Shown here: positions 1 to 8,732 of the stretch, one piece after another | Layout of the letters: each line of letters begins with the position of its first letter | Position numbering within the stretch: position 1 is the first letter of the stretch | Source: an uncultured Clostridia bacterium | GTDB taxonomy: Bacteria > Bacillota > Clostridia > Christensenellales > CAG-314 | DNA length: 33,319 bases | Assembly (NCBI GenBank): GCA_934294965.1 | Contig: CAKRAM010000059.1 | Location: 1-33,319, forward strand | Direction of reading: 5' to 3' | Notes under the pieces: generated by a model | The model's input: only the letters and a program-made list of their open reading frames with translations | What the model was told of the DNA's origin: nothing | Databases searched by the model: none | Made by a program: the position numbers and the translations under genes

Positions 1-502
1 CGTTTAGGCTATCCACAAAAATATCCAACGAATCGAACTTTACGCACAATTCTCTTTCAAAACTTTGCTCGACAAGTTGCCTCATTGCCGTAACAGACGC
101 GCACACGTCGGAAGTTTTCACTTTTGCGGTCAGTTGCAAATCATACCCGTGCTTTTGGTTTTCGGCAAGACGTATTTTTTTGATTATTATCCCGTCAACC
201 TGCCTTGCACAGCCGTCTACCACACTTCTGACAACTTTTTTGTCCAGCCGTACGGCACCGCCTTTATCTCCGAAAAGCAACATTGCGTCGGCTTTTTCTT
301 TTTTCCAAAACGTTTCAAACAGCAGGTATGCGGCGGTTACGACAAACGAAACGGCAAGCAGAGACGCAAACAAAGCAAACACCGGCCCTACGGCATTTTG
401 CCAAGGCACCACGCCAAAAGCAAACAGCATTCCCAAAACCACGAATACAGCGCCTGCGGTTATGCAAACCACCAACAATATTTTGTACAAATTACCTTTC
501 AT
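1..502 (-). CDS. amaP: AmaP-like alkaline-shock membrane anchor protein (partial, C-terminus beyond the left edge)
   Basis: Reading the minus strand from ATG at 502 gives an uninterrupted frame to the window edge (167 residues). The start is preceded by GGAG eight bases upstream. Two hydrophobic segments lie near residues 6-30 and 39-62, the second followed by KKEKADAMLLFGDKGG, and then a soluble region with alternating strand-like pattern (residues 80-167). Two N-terminal membrane helices followed by a small alpha/beta domain is the AmaP layout; AmaP anchors Asp23-family proteins at the Gram-positive membrane. An asp23 gene would normally be close by, perhaps beyond the edge. The identification rests on architecture and general sequence feel, not on a catalytic motif, so another DUF322-linked membrane protein remains possible. 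Confidence 0.68.
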   Translation of the reverse strand, partial: MKGNLYKILLVVCITAGAVFVVLGMLFAFGVVPWQNAVGPVFALFASLLAVSFVVTAAYLLFETFWKKEKADAMLLFGDKGGAVRLDKKVVRSVVDGCARQVDGIIIKKIRLAENQKHGYDLQLTAKVKTSDVCASVTAMRQLVEQSFERELCVKFDSLDIFVDSLN

Positions 503-681
503 TTTCTACTCCGTATATATTTTTTCAACCGTATTCGGCAATCGTTTGATAGCCTTGCCACAATCGAACTTTTGCGACGTTTGCAATTTATCTCCGCCCA
601 AACGACAATTTTGTTGCTATTAAGCGCTTCGAACATAGCGTTTTATATTTTCTTCCACGCTTTTAGCCTTTGCCGCAAATG

Positions 682-1431
682 CTATGCTTTTGTGCCGTTC
701 TCCCTGTTTTTCGTGCGGGCATACGCCTGCAACAACGAATTTAGCGCAAGGTTAAGTTTTCGTTGCTGACTTGCCGTGCGATTTTCGTCCAAGCCTTTTG
801 TTTTTAGAATTTCGGCGGCTCTACCCAGCGTATTTTGCGTAACAGGCATTCGGTTAAGGTCATTTATTCGTCTAACAGTGTCCTCAAAATCTTGTTTTTC
901 GGCGGATTGCAAATCCAAATGCTTGTTAAGTTCGGCAACCAACCTTCCAAAGGCAAACCTTGCAAAACGCTCCCTTTTGGCGTTTATTGCGCAAATAATC
1001 ACAAACGACAGCGCAACAGCATTGCCGAACGCAATTTGAAACACCACATAGGACTCGTTGCTTTCCTCCGGGACGTATAGACCGAACAAAAATGCCGAAC
1101 AAAAAACGGCAAGACCGAACAATCCCCAAAGTTGCCAACGGCGGTGCAACCGAACAAATTCAAACGCCAAAGACGGTTTTTCCGCCTTGGTGCGCACAAA
1201 CGCTCTCCATTGACGGCGATATTCGTCGGGCAAAAAACGAACGTGCAACGCCGTCTTGTCCGAATCGGCAATTATCAGCCTGCGACATTTTTCCATTGCG
1301 GCAATTTGCTTGCGATAAATGTTTGGCAAAATGTTGCCGATACCCCACACAATAAGTAAAACAAACGCGCCTATCATCACGGCGACGTCGTTTTTCACCA
1401 CGAACGCCATAAGCCATTCCAAAACTTTCAT
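682..1431 (-). CDS. Hypothetical membrane protein, 249 residues
   Basis: I do not recognise this family. The start at 1431 (MKVLEWLMAF) is chosen because GGAGG sits just upstream; a longer frame to 1500 has no ribosome binding site. Three hydrophobic segments are visible: near residues 19-37 (MIGAFVLLIVWGIGN), 100-120 (LWGLFGLAVFCSAFLFG) and 130-150. They are separated by a basic, charged linker of about 60 residues that is probably cytoplasmic. The C-terminal 90 residues are polar and helical-looking with many Arg, Lys and Asn. It is co-oriented with the AmaP-like gene 180 bp downstream and could share a transcript with it, suggesting an envelope role. No enzymatic motif is seen. Confidence 0.75.
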   Translation of the reverse strand: MKVLEWLMAFVVKNDVAVMIGAFVLLIVWGIGNILPNIYRKQIAAMEKCRRLIIADSDKTALHVRFLPDEYRRQWRAFVRTKAEKPSLAFEFVRLHRRWQLWGLFGLAVFCSAFLFGLYVPEESNESYVVFQIAFGNAVALSFVIICAINAKRERFARFAFGRLVAELNKHLDLQSAEKQDFEDTVRRINDLNRMPVTQNTLGRAAEILKTKGLDENRTASQQRKLNLALNSLLQAYARTKNRENGTKA

Positions 1432-1614
1432 ATACTGTCCTCCGCCCAAATTGTTGACACATTTCCGAATAATAACACCCCGCAAAACAAAAATCTTCAA
1501 CTTTTTGTAGTTGCAAATAATTTCGCTTTGGCATGGTGGGAGGATTAGCCCGCTTGTAAAAATAAAGCATTACGAAAATAACTGTCTTTTTTCAATTCAC
1601 AATACAAAACTCCA

Positions 1615-1642
1615 TTGACAAATTGATTTTTTGTAGTATACT
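1615..1642 (+). promoter_or_regulatory. Sigma-A promoter of the RHS locus
   Basis: TTGACA (1615-1620) and TATACT (1637-1642) are separated by 16 bp, a near-consensus housekeeping promoter. It is the only strong plus-strand promoter seen ahead of the RHS genes. Confidence 0.72.
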
Positions 1643-1683
1643 CCTCGCGTACATTTGTTCTATTTTTCATATTATGGAGGTAA

Positions 1684-1785
1684 ATGAATTCTTGTAACTA
1701 CCGCGTGTATACATGGGAATGCCCAAAAGAAGTATATCGACGTAGAAGATTTTGTAAATCAACTCGATATACATCGAACAATTAA
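1684..1785 (+). CDS. Possible 33-residue leader ORF of the RHS operon
   Basis: ATG at 1684 follows a GGAGG (1676-1680) by only 3 bases, and the frame runs to TAA at 1783. The peptide is very basic (CPKEVYRRRRF) and unlike anything I know. The +1 frame of the same stretch (from about 1688) reads a more protein-like KKYIDVEDFVNQLDIHRTIK, without a start codon. It could therefore be the frameshifted remnant of a small gene rather than a true leader peptide. It lies between the promoter and the RHS-associated gene at 1815. Confidence 0.25.
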   Translation: MNSCNYRVYTWECPKEVYRRRRFCKSTRYTSNN

Positions 1786-1814
1786 AATTAAAACTTACAA
1801 CAAGGAGAACAACA

Positions 1815-2219
1815 ATGAACAACGTAAACAAAAAATATGACGTAGGAACTCTTAGTTTGGCAGAACCATACTTCCACTTCATACACAACTTGCCTTTGCT
1901 ATCATTCGGCGACGTTTTGTCTTCCGTAGACCTATCTTTAGTTTTTAATTCCAAAAACAAAACGGAAAATAACTTCAATATCACGAACGGATTTAAGCTA
2001 AATTTGCAAAAACGCCTAATTATAAATACTCAAAACGGTGGATCCACAGAAATATCGTTAGAGGACGAAAACGGTATGATCCATTATTGTAAATATGTGA
2101 ATGATTTCGTTTATGTCGTACATGACTACGGAAAAAGCGTTCTGAGAAAAGATTTGATTGGCGGAAAAATCAAATATATACTGGAATACGCGAATATGAG
2201 TAAGGAAATATTTGAGTAA
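1815..2219 (+). CDS. Small RHS-associated protein, 134 residues
   Basis: The start follows AAGGAG with 7-8 bases spacing. There is no signal peptide or membrane segment. The stretch FGDVLSSVDLSLVFNSKN and then GFKLNLQKRLIIN, followed by a beta-rich EDENGMIHYCKYV region, resembles the N-terminal shell strands that precede YD repeats in Gram-positive RHS/WapA-type proteins. The protein ends without reaching any YD repeat. It sits 56 bp upstream of the full RHS gene on the same strand and presumably the same transcript. Two readings are possible: a stand-alone partner or cap of the RHS shell, or the surviving 5' end of an older RHS gene. The family resemblance is inferred, not a clear domain hit. 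Confidence 0.6.
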   Translation: MNNVNKKYDVGTLSLAEPYFHFIHNLPLLSFGDVLSSVDLSLVFNSKNKTENNFNITNGFKLNLQKRLIINTQNGGSTEISLEDENGMIHYCKYVNDFVYVVHDYGKSVLRKDLIGGKIKYILEYANMSKEIFE

Positions 2220-2275
2220 CGTCAAGCAAGCGAAAACAAACATTTTTATTTTATATTTATTTAAGGAGCTTTATC

Positions 2276-5200
2276 ATGAAAAACAACAAAACAAACAACA
2301 CTCAAAACGTAGAACTTTTGTACTCGTCCGATCCGGATATGAGATTCGACTTGGGCGGCCAAAAAGCGTTTGCAACTTTCTTTACGGATAGAGTCCGTTC
2401 GGTCTACCGTGAAGGCGAAATTTTCGATCCGAGCGGCATTCGTATTCAAGTGGACGAAGAAGACGGTTCAATTCTAATCTACGCCACGTTGGAAAACGTC
2501 GACCTAAAACGCCCGCTTACCACCGCAGATACGCAAGTCGTCGTATCGTTCGGCATGGCTCAAATTATAGTGCCTATATTGGTTATTCCTGCCGATTGTC
2601 GCAGGTCTGTGCCGGCGCAAAAGAACGTCACGCTCAACTCTCGCACGGTGGCAACTTGGTATCCGGCAATCGGGCTTACCGGCCTAACGTTCGCGGGGCT
2701 AAAATTCGACAAATCGCTTTTGGGCTTCGGCATAACGCACACGTATTGCCCGTTGTCGCTAAATTGCGGCTGGGGTTATGGCTGGAAGAGCAATATGGAC
2801 GTTAAGCTTGCCAAAGCGGCAACGCTCGGCGTATCTAACGCCGCCGCGGAAGACTGTGTGTACGAAGCGGAAAACGGCTTCAGATACCTGTTTACCAAGC
2901 GTTACTACTATATCAATTCGGTCGGCAACAAAACGGTCGTAAACGCAAGCGACGTCGTTATTGTAAACGAAAAACCCACCTACGACGGCGTGGAACTGCA
3001 AAAAGAATACTATTGCGAACTGGGACTGATCGCAAAAGACTCCGACAAGTCGGCCTACGCTCTCGTTCTAGAGAACGGCAACGTCGACTACTATTTCGAC
3101 AGCAACGGCAACCTTGCGTATATCCAAGATAAGTACGGCAATTACATCGAGTTCACGTGGGAAAAGGTCACGTTGCCTAGCAACGCTAGCGTTTGGGCAA
3201 TAAAAAATGCAAAGGAGTCTGTTCCCAAGGGCAACGGCGAATACGACACGGTGACCGTCACTTTCACGCGGGATACCGACGAAAACATAACAAATGTTGC
3301 TTACGACTCTTCGTCATCCAATTCCAAAACGTTCACTTATAGATACGATGGCGGATTTTTGACGCACATTCAGTTTTCGGACAACTTTAAGGTGTATATG
3401 TCCTACAAAAACGGCTTGCTCGGCGCGCTCACTTGGCACGCGGACGGAGTTCGCACGGAGTTTTCGTACACGGGCAACAAGCTAACACAGCTCAAACTCA
3501 TGTCCCGCCTAGGGGAAATCAGCAAGGATTCCACCCTGCAAACCGACTACAAAACCGTTTCCGTTTTGAACTTCGGTTTGCTAACGGATACGTCCATGCC
3601 GTATATGTCCAAGGACGACCAAAAGCAAGTCGTGTTCGTCGATTGCGACGACTGCGACGCGGGAGGTTACACGCAGCTAATGGAAAAGCAAGTGCTGTCT
3701 GCTCCGCTCACCTTTAACTATACGGATATCGACGGCAGATGGGGCTTTGCCGCGTTCGAAGAAGAAAACGCCCGCCCCTTGTTCGTTTCGGCAAATGTGG
3801 TGGAGGCGACCAAGCAGCAAGGCTCTGCCGAGGCGGCTGTGTTGCTTGCTACCGTAAGCGGTAGTCAAATTCCCAAAGGCAGAAAGGAACTTGTGGTTTC
3901 GGCGCAGGCAAAACTGCGCGGTCAAGTCAATTCGTCGGATGTTCGCCGCTTCACGCTACCTTATAAAACGGTAGGTACGGACGAAGACTTTGTTTACGGC
4001 ATAAAGGCTGTGGTGAATTTTGCGGATAATACCACACAAACCTACTACTCGTCCTTCAACTCTACGGTATCTCGTCTTCAACCCGTGGCGTTGCCACTCA
4101 GTTTCACAAAACAAGTTTCCACTGTCAACGTTTACGGCGTGAGCAAACTTCCCAACGCAACGGCAACGTTCCGCAATGTTCGCATTGCCGCGGGCAACTG
4201 GACGTATCTCGTGTACCGTTCCACGGGCGAACTGTACAACGTCATCACTGTCAACAAGCTTGTCGGCTTCGACAGTCAAGGCGTACCTTGCTACCGTGAC
4301 GAAGAGTCGCACACGGATCGTTTTACCGACGGTAAACCGCAACACAAGGTGACGACTGTATCTATGTGGAAAAATGGCGTATCTTTCTGGGAAAAAACAT
4401 ACGACAAATACTATACTTACACGGATAAGGGTTCGCAAGATCAAATTCGCAGCTTTGTTTCACAAGATAGTGCAACTTTGGGTGAAACCATTACCAAGTT
4501 CGAGTACGATACAAACGGTTCGTTGGTGCGCAAGTATTCGTATAACACAAAGAACCCCAATAAAAGATTTTACGCAAACAATCTCGAATACGACAAATAC
4601 GGCAGATTGGCGAAGAAAAACAACGAGTTCGGCGAATTTCTTGCGGAATATATCTACGACGACGATGAAGATGAAAACAAAATCGAATCTACGCCTTTCA
4701 AAATCGAAGTCGCCGGAAACGGTTGCGACAAGTACACCTATAACACCGAAAACAAGGTGACAAAGCTAGAAAAGTTTTCTCATAAAAAAAGCGATACCGT
4801 TCTAGATACAATTCAGTTTGGCTACAACTTCGACAAAACCACAAACGTAGTAAACGGTTTGGATAACGTATTCTATACTTACGACGAAGAAGGCGAAGTC
4901 CGCAAGGTCGAACTCAATGGCGAAATTACGGAATACGTTACGGAAAAGAACGTCGTCCGCAACGGCAAAGACTGTCAAAGCCTAACGAGAGTTCTTCCTA
5001 CGGGAGATCGAGAAACGGTGTATTCGGCAAAAGACGGCACCTATACGGAAGCTGTGTTGAACGGCGTTACAATTTCCAAGCAAACGTACGACGAAGCTGG
5101 CAACCTTGTCCGCTTTGAAGATAAGCGCACCGGCAAAAATACCGACTACGAGTACGACGAATTGGATAGAGTAAAAATAATTTCTTCCGTCGTCACCAAC

Positions 5201-6979
5201 GAAGATGACGAAATCGTCGACGAAAAACGCGAGGGATACGGCTACAACGAATACGGCGAAGTTAAAAGTAAAACAATCTATCTTAACGGCAAAATCGATC
5301 AATATACTTACGGCTACAAAAATAGGGCAAGTCGAGAATTGGATTATACGCAAGTTAACGGTTGGATATCTCAAAACTACGTAGATATCTACGGTAGATA
5401 TCTGGGCAAAAACATTATGCCTGCTATCGGTGACGTTACCCCCGTTGCGGAAACGTATACCTACAAACAAAAAGCCGCAGATTCGTTCGACTATTCGTCT
5501 TCTCTTCCGGAAAGTATCGAATTAGAAAATGGTTCAGATATTGTAACGTTGGGCTATCAGTACGCCGTCAATGGCAATATTAGTAAAATAACGGAAAACG
5601 GTTCGGAAATTTGCAGTTATCGTTACGACGAGTTTGGCAAATTGTATACGGAAATAAATAGTAAATTGAATAGCAAGAGCTTGTATTCTTACGACAAACG
5701 TGGTAATATACTAAAAAAGGTTATTCAATCGAAAGACGGCAAAAACAGCCAAACGTATACTTACGGCTATTCCGGAAACAAGCTTATTTCTTACAATGGG
5801 GAAGCGTGTGAGTATAACGGTAACAAGCTTACAAAGTGGCGAAATAAAGCGGTAGAGTGGCAAGGTAGAAATCTTACCAAGCTTGGAACTAATACGTTTG
5901 CTTACGACGGATTTGGCAACAGACGTCGTAAAAACAGTATTTATTTTACCTACGATAGCCAAGGCAATTTGATCGAGCAAAGTAACGGCTTGCATTTTAT
6001 GTACGACCATACGGGTGTTATGGGCTTCACATACCAAGGGCAAACGTACTTCTACCAAAAGGATTTGCAAGGCAACATCGTTACGATCGTCAACGCTGCC
6101 GGCGCTCCTGTGGCGCAATACTATTACGACGCGTGGGGCAATCACAAAGTGTACGATGGCGACTACATAACGGAAATGACTTCGCCTACCTTCATCGGCA
6201 ATTTGAATCCGTTCCGTTATCGTGGCTACTATTATGATACGGAAACCAAGCTTTATTATCTCAAATCTCGCTACTACGATCCCGAAGTAGGTAGATTTAT
6301 TTCCGCAGATACGATAGACTATGCAGAACCTTCGCAGTTCAATGGTTTGAATATCTACGCCTACTGCAATAATAACCCCGTGATGTTCGTAGATCCGGAT
6401 GGCAATATGCCAAATTGGTTAAAATGGGTTATTGGCGGAGTAGTGATTGTTGGACTTGTAATTGCTTCCGTTGCCACGGGTGGAGCAGCCGCAGGCGTTG
6501 CAGGATTTATTGTTGCAGGCGCGCTTAAGGGTGCTATAATCGGAGCAGTTTCAGGAGCATTGATTTCGGGAACAATAGGTGGCATTACATCGGCTCTTTC
6601 AGAAGAAGGCAATTTCTGGAGTGGCTTTGCAGATGGCGCAGCAGACGGTTTTATGTCAGGAGCTATTGTTGGCGGTATAACCGGCGCCATTAGCAGTTCT
6701 GTACAAGTGGCTAATGCGGCTAAGTCATGGGCTACAACCGGTGGGAAAAGCGGATTTAAACAGATGACTGAGCATTATACAAAACATGTTATTAATGAAG
6801 GACAAAAATCTGTTGCAAAAAATATAGTAAATTATACTAAACAGGCAAAAATGTTCTTTGCAAACAACAATGCTTCTGGATATTTGTTACGTGAAGGAGT
6901 AATAAAAATCGCTGGCGCACCAGGTGGTATATTCAATACAAACGGTTTGATAAGATCGTTTTGGTATATTCTTTTGTAA
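2276..6979 (+). CDS. RHS/YD-repeat polymorphic toxin protein, 1567 residues
   Basis: The start follows AAGGAG with normal spacing. There is no N-terminal signal peptide. From about residue 250 the protein is built of YD-type repeats (YDSNGNL-like, YDEFGKL, YDKRGNI, YDGFGNRRRK, YDSQGNL), which in this family form a beta-cage around the C-terminal tip. The conserved RHS core lies at about 1315-1377 (RYRGYYYDTETKLYYLKSRY, then FISADT, and the closing DPDG), the usual cleavage boundary. After it comes a Gly/Ala-rich hydrophobic segment (about 1385-1440). A variable tip follows, ending in a short domain (about 1497-1567) with EHYTKH and a terminal IRSFWYILL. Spaced His plus a final aromatic S/T-F-W resembles BECR-fold RNase toxins; this is inference. 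The tip is visibly more AT-rich than the core, as expected for an exchanged toxin module. The next gene is the likely immunity protein. Confidence 0.9.
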   Translation: MKNNKTNNTQNVELLYSSDPDMRFDLGGQKAFATFFTDRVRSVYREGEIFDPSGIRIQVDEEDGSILIYATLENVDLKRPLTTADTQVVVSFGMAQIIVPILVIPADCRRSVPAQKNVTLNSRTVATWYPAIGLTGLTFAGLKFDKSLLGFGITHTYCPLSLNCGWGYGWKSNMDVKLAKAATLGVSNAAAEDCVYEAENGFRYLFTKRYYYINSVGNKTVVNASDVVIVNEKPTYDGVELQKEYYCELGLIAKDSDKSAYALVLENGNVDYYFDSNGNLAYIQDKYGNYIEFTWEKVTLPSNASVWAIKNAKESVPKGNGEYDTVTVTFTRDTDENITNVAYDSSSSNSKTFTYRYDGGFLTHIQFSDNFKVYMSYKNGLLGALTWHADGVRTEFSYTGNKLTQLKLMSRLGEISKDSTLQTDYKTVSVLNFGLLTDTSMPYMSKDDQKQVVFVDCDDCDAGGYTQLMEKQVLSAPLTFNYTDIDGRWGFAAFEEENARPLFVSANVVEATKQQGSAEAAVLLATVSGSQIPKGRKELVVSAQAKLRGQVNSSDVRRFTLPYKTVGTDEDFVYGIKAVVNFADNTTQTYYSSFNSTVSRLQPVALPLSFTKQVSTVNVYGVSKLPNATATFRNVRIAAGNWTYLVYRSTGELYNVITVNKLVGFDSQGVPCYRDEESHTDRFTDGKPQHKVTTVSMWKNGVSFWEKTYDKYYTYTDKGSQDQIRSFVSQDSATLGETITKFEYDTNGSLVRKYSYNTKNPNKRFYANNLEYDKYGRLAKKNNEFGEFLAEYIYDDDEDENKIESTPFKIEVAGNGCDKYTYNTENKVTKLEKFSHKKSDTVLDTIQFGYNFDKTTNVVNGLDNVFYTYDEEGEVRKVELNGEITEYVTEKNVVRNGKDCQSLTRVLPTGDRETVYSAKDGTYTEAVLNGVTISKQTYDEAGNLVRFEDKRTGKNTDYEYDELDRVKIISSVVTNEDDEIVDEKREGYGYNEYGEVKSKTIYLNGKIDQYTYGYKNRASRELDYTQVNGWISQNYVDIYGRYLGKNIMPAIGDVTPVAETYTYKQKAADSFDYSSSLPESIELENGSDIVTLGYQYAVNGNISKITENGSEICSYRYDEFGKLYTEINSKLNSKSLYSYDKRGNILKKVIQSKDGKNSQTYTYGYSGNKLISYNGEACEYNGNKLTKWRNKAVEWQGRNLTKLGTNTFAYDGFGNRRRKNSIYFTYDSQGNLIEQSNGLHFMYDHTGVMGFTYQGQTYFYQKDLQGNIVTIVNAAGAPVAQYYYDAWGNHKVYDGDYITEMTSPTFIGNLNPFRYRGYYYDTETKLYYLKSRYYDPEVGRFISADTIDYAEPSQFNGLNIYAYCNNNPVMFVDPDGNMPNWLKWVIGGVVIVGLVIASVATGGAAAGVAGFIVAGALKGAIIGAVSGALISGTIGGITSALSEEGNFWSGFADGAADGFMSGAIVGGITGAISSSVQVANAAKSWATTGGKSGFKQMTEHYTKHVINEGQKSVAKNIVNYTKQAKMFFANNNASGYLLREGVIKIAGAPGGIFNTNGLIRSFWYILL

Positions 6980-6996
6980 ATGTTAGGAGAATAGTT

Positions 6997-7314
6997 ATGA
7001 AGGATAGAAATAGTTTGACTTATGAAGATAGAGAATTTGTTACTGGGTTTATAAGGATGAAATATCCTCCTATATATAAAACAGACAATACTGATCGTAT
7101 TTTATTTGTTGAGCTTGTGGAATTTGATGTTTGTCCATATCTTTTAGGGCAAAAACAAATAGATAGAGAACAATATAGTTATATTTTGGACGAGTACGAA
7201 AGATATTTAAGTCAGACTGATATTTCGATATTTGATGAATATGCTAAAGAACATTTTAAGATTATGGTAAAACTGATTGACTTATTTAAAAAGTACTACC
7301 AAGCTCGGAACTAA
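6997..7314 (+). CDS. Candidate immunity protein for the RHS tip, 105 residues
   Basis: ATG at 6997 follows AGGAG by about 8 bases and begins 17 bp after the RHS stop codon, the standard place for a polymorphic-toxin immunity gene. The product (MKDRNSLTYEDREFVTGFIR...) is acidic, helical and rich in Tyr, Asp and Glu, with no membrane segment, fitting a small cytosolic toxin inhibitor. I do not recognise the family. Base composition is AT-rich like the toxin tip and unlike the RHS core. The last codons (YYQARN and the TAA) are read from a displaced copy of RHS core DNA, so the original C-terminus may have been altered when the module was inserted. The immunity role is inferred from position. 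Confidence 0.65.
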   Translation: MKDRNSLTYEDREFVTGFIRMKYPPIYKTDNTDRILFVELVEFDVCPYLLGQKQIDREQYSYILDEYERYLSQTDISIFDEYAKEHFKIMVKLIDLFKKYYQARN

Positions 7315-7352
7315 TACGTTTGCTTACGACGGATTTAACAACAGACATCGTA
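7297..7352 (+). repeat. Displaced fragment of the RHS core (copy of 5875-5930)
   Basis: These 56 bases match 5875-5930 inside the RHS gene at 52 positions. In the frame continuing to the TGA at about 7363 they read TKLGTNTFAYDGFNNRHR, versus TKLGTNTFAYDGFGNRRRK in the intact gene. The copy overlaps the 3' end of the immunity gene. It is a recombination scar: the end of an older RHS core left behind when the present tip plus immunity gene was inserted, or an orphan-tip junction. Confidence 0.9.
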
Positions 7353-7563
7353 TCATAAAATGAGCAATTTAGTAATTTGTTATTTCGATAGAAAAATTAC
7401 TTATTGCGCAAGTAAAAAAATACTAAATGAATTACAGAGAGTCGCCCACAACCATTTATCCAAAAACATTACCGCAAGTGAAGTTCACTATGACTAAAAA
7501 CTCGAAATCCATTGAACATTATTCGTTCGGCAAAAATTTTCAATCGCAACAGCTAAACAACAA
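7353..7563. other. Non-coding stretch after the RHS module
   Basis: AT-rich sequence with no convincing gene on either strand. A single DnaA-box-like TTATCCAAA occurs near 7457. It may be decayed remains of earlier RHS tips or immunity genes, but no further YD-like coding could be read. Confidence 0.5.
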
Positions 7564-7594
7564 AAAAAGCGTCCGTGCTATACGGGCGCTTTTT
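7564..7594. terminator. Bidirectional intrinsic terminator between RHS locus and dnaN
   Basis: A 13-bp stem (AAAAAGCGTCCGT, 7564-7576, with ACGGGCGCTTTTT, 7582-7594, one G:U pair) closes a 5-base loop. It has A-runs on one side and T-runs on the other, so it can stop transcripts from both convergent genes. Confidence 0.85.
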
Positions 7595-7625
7595 GTTTTT
7601 ATTCGTTTTCCAAAGCTATTTTCAA

Positions 7626-8732
7626 TTACACAACTTGCTTTACGGGCAAAATGAAGTACAAAACTTCGTCGCTGTCGTTTATGGTTATCACGCAACTGTT
7701 ATGTTGGGCAAATTCCATTTTTATTGTATCGGCGTTTATCACTTTCAAGCAGTCGTTAATATACTTGCTGTTGTACGCGCAACGAATATCCTTGCCGGAA
7801 AGGGAAATTGTGATGTTTTCTCTCGCCGTGCCGTATTGGCTGGTGGAAGAAATGTTCATGCTGTATTCTTCAATGTCGAATACAACAAGGTTGTTTTTGT
7901 CCGTGCGAGACATAATAGAAGCGGTGGAAAGAGATTTTTCAAACACTTCCTTGTTCACAATCAATGTGGAAACAAATTCGCGCGGGACGATGTTGTCGTA
8001 CTTGATGTACTGACCTGCAAGCAAACGGGTAAGAAGTCTGGCCGTGCCCAAATCTACCATAAGGTAGTTGTTTTCCAAGTAAACGCGAACGATGTTTTCC
8101 GATGCGGACAACAGTTTGGAAAGTTCGCCCAAACTTCTGGAAGGAACGGTGGCTGTAAGGCCGTCGCATTTTTCTTCCAAAACCTTTTTGCTCATTGCAA
8201 AACGGTATCCGTCGGTAGCAACGGTGGTAAGCGTGTACTGCTTGGCTTCAAAGTAAACGCCTTTAAGCATCGGACGGCTGTCGTCGGTTGCAACCGAAAA
8301 CAAAACGTTGTCGATTGCCGCTTTTAGGTTCATTTCCTGAATGGCAAAGTAGTTGTCGCCGCCGACTTCCTCGCTATCCGGGTAGTCCTCCACGTCCAAA
8401 GTGCCGATGTTGCATTCCGAACCGGCAGTGGAAATATTCAACCTGTTTTCCTCTGAAATCTCCAACGAAACTTCATCGCCGTTGTTCACAACGCTGCGGA
8501 TGTAGTCGCCGAAAATTCTACCGGGAACCAAAAACGCACCGCCGACGATAACGTTTGCGTCGATTTTCTTTTCTATTGCCAAATCTTTGTCCGTTGCAAA
8601 CAAAGTCATCGTGTCGTTTTCCGCAGTAATTTTGATACATTCCAAAACGGGAGCAACGTCTTTGGTAGGCAACGCTTTGCTAACTTTGCTTATTGCGTCG
8701 TTAAGATCCAAACTGTTTACGATAATTTTCAT
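7626..8732 (-). CDS. dnaN: DNA polymerase III beta subunit (sliding clamp)
   Basis: The 368-residue product has the normal length and N-terminus (MKIIVNSLDLNDAISKVSKA) of DnaN. The three tandem clamp folds are readable: domain 1 to about residue 120, domain 2 with DDSRPMLKGVYFE and TDGYRFAMSK (about 150-190), and domain 3 ending in the typical LPVKQVV tail. The clamp tethers polymerase III to DNA. AGGAGAG precedes the ATG by 4-5 bases. Unlike the usual dnaA-dnaN-recF operon, this gene points away from dnaA (about 8 kb to the right). Its upstream region holds the cluster of DnaA-box-like sites, so DnaA could regulate it. It ends at the bidirectional terminator shared with the RHS locus. Confidence 0.97.
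   Translation of the reverse strand: MKIIVNSLDLNDAISKVSKALPTKDVAPVLECIKITAENDTMTLFATDKDLAIEKKIDANVIVGGAFLVPGRIFGDYIRSVVNNGDEVSLEISEENRLNISTAGSECNIGTLDVEDYPDSEEVGGDNYFAIQEMNLKAAIDNVLFSVATDDSRPMLKGVYFEAKQYTLTTVATDGYRFAMSKKVLEEKCDGLTATVPSRSLGELSKLLSASENIVRVYLENNYLMVDLGTARLLTRLLAGQYIKYDNIVPREFVSTLIVNKEVFEKSLSTASIMSRTDKNNLVVFDIEEYSMNISSTSQYGTARENITISLSGKDIRCAYNSKYINDCLKVINADTIKMEFAQHNSCVITINDSDEVLYFILPVKQVV

Noticed and set aside
499..636. 45-codon minus-strand frame between the membrane protein and the AmaP-like gene, overlapping the latter by ATGA
   Set aside because: No ribosome binding site and a very basic, Cys-containing product without any pattern; it does not look like the hydrophobic DUF2273 protein sometimes found beside amaP.
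65..769. Plus-strand frame of 234 residues
   Set aside because: It lies opposite the AmaP-like gene and the membrane protein gene, has no ribosome binding site and an implausible composition; the minus strand holds the real genes.
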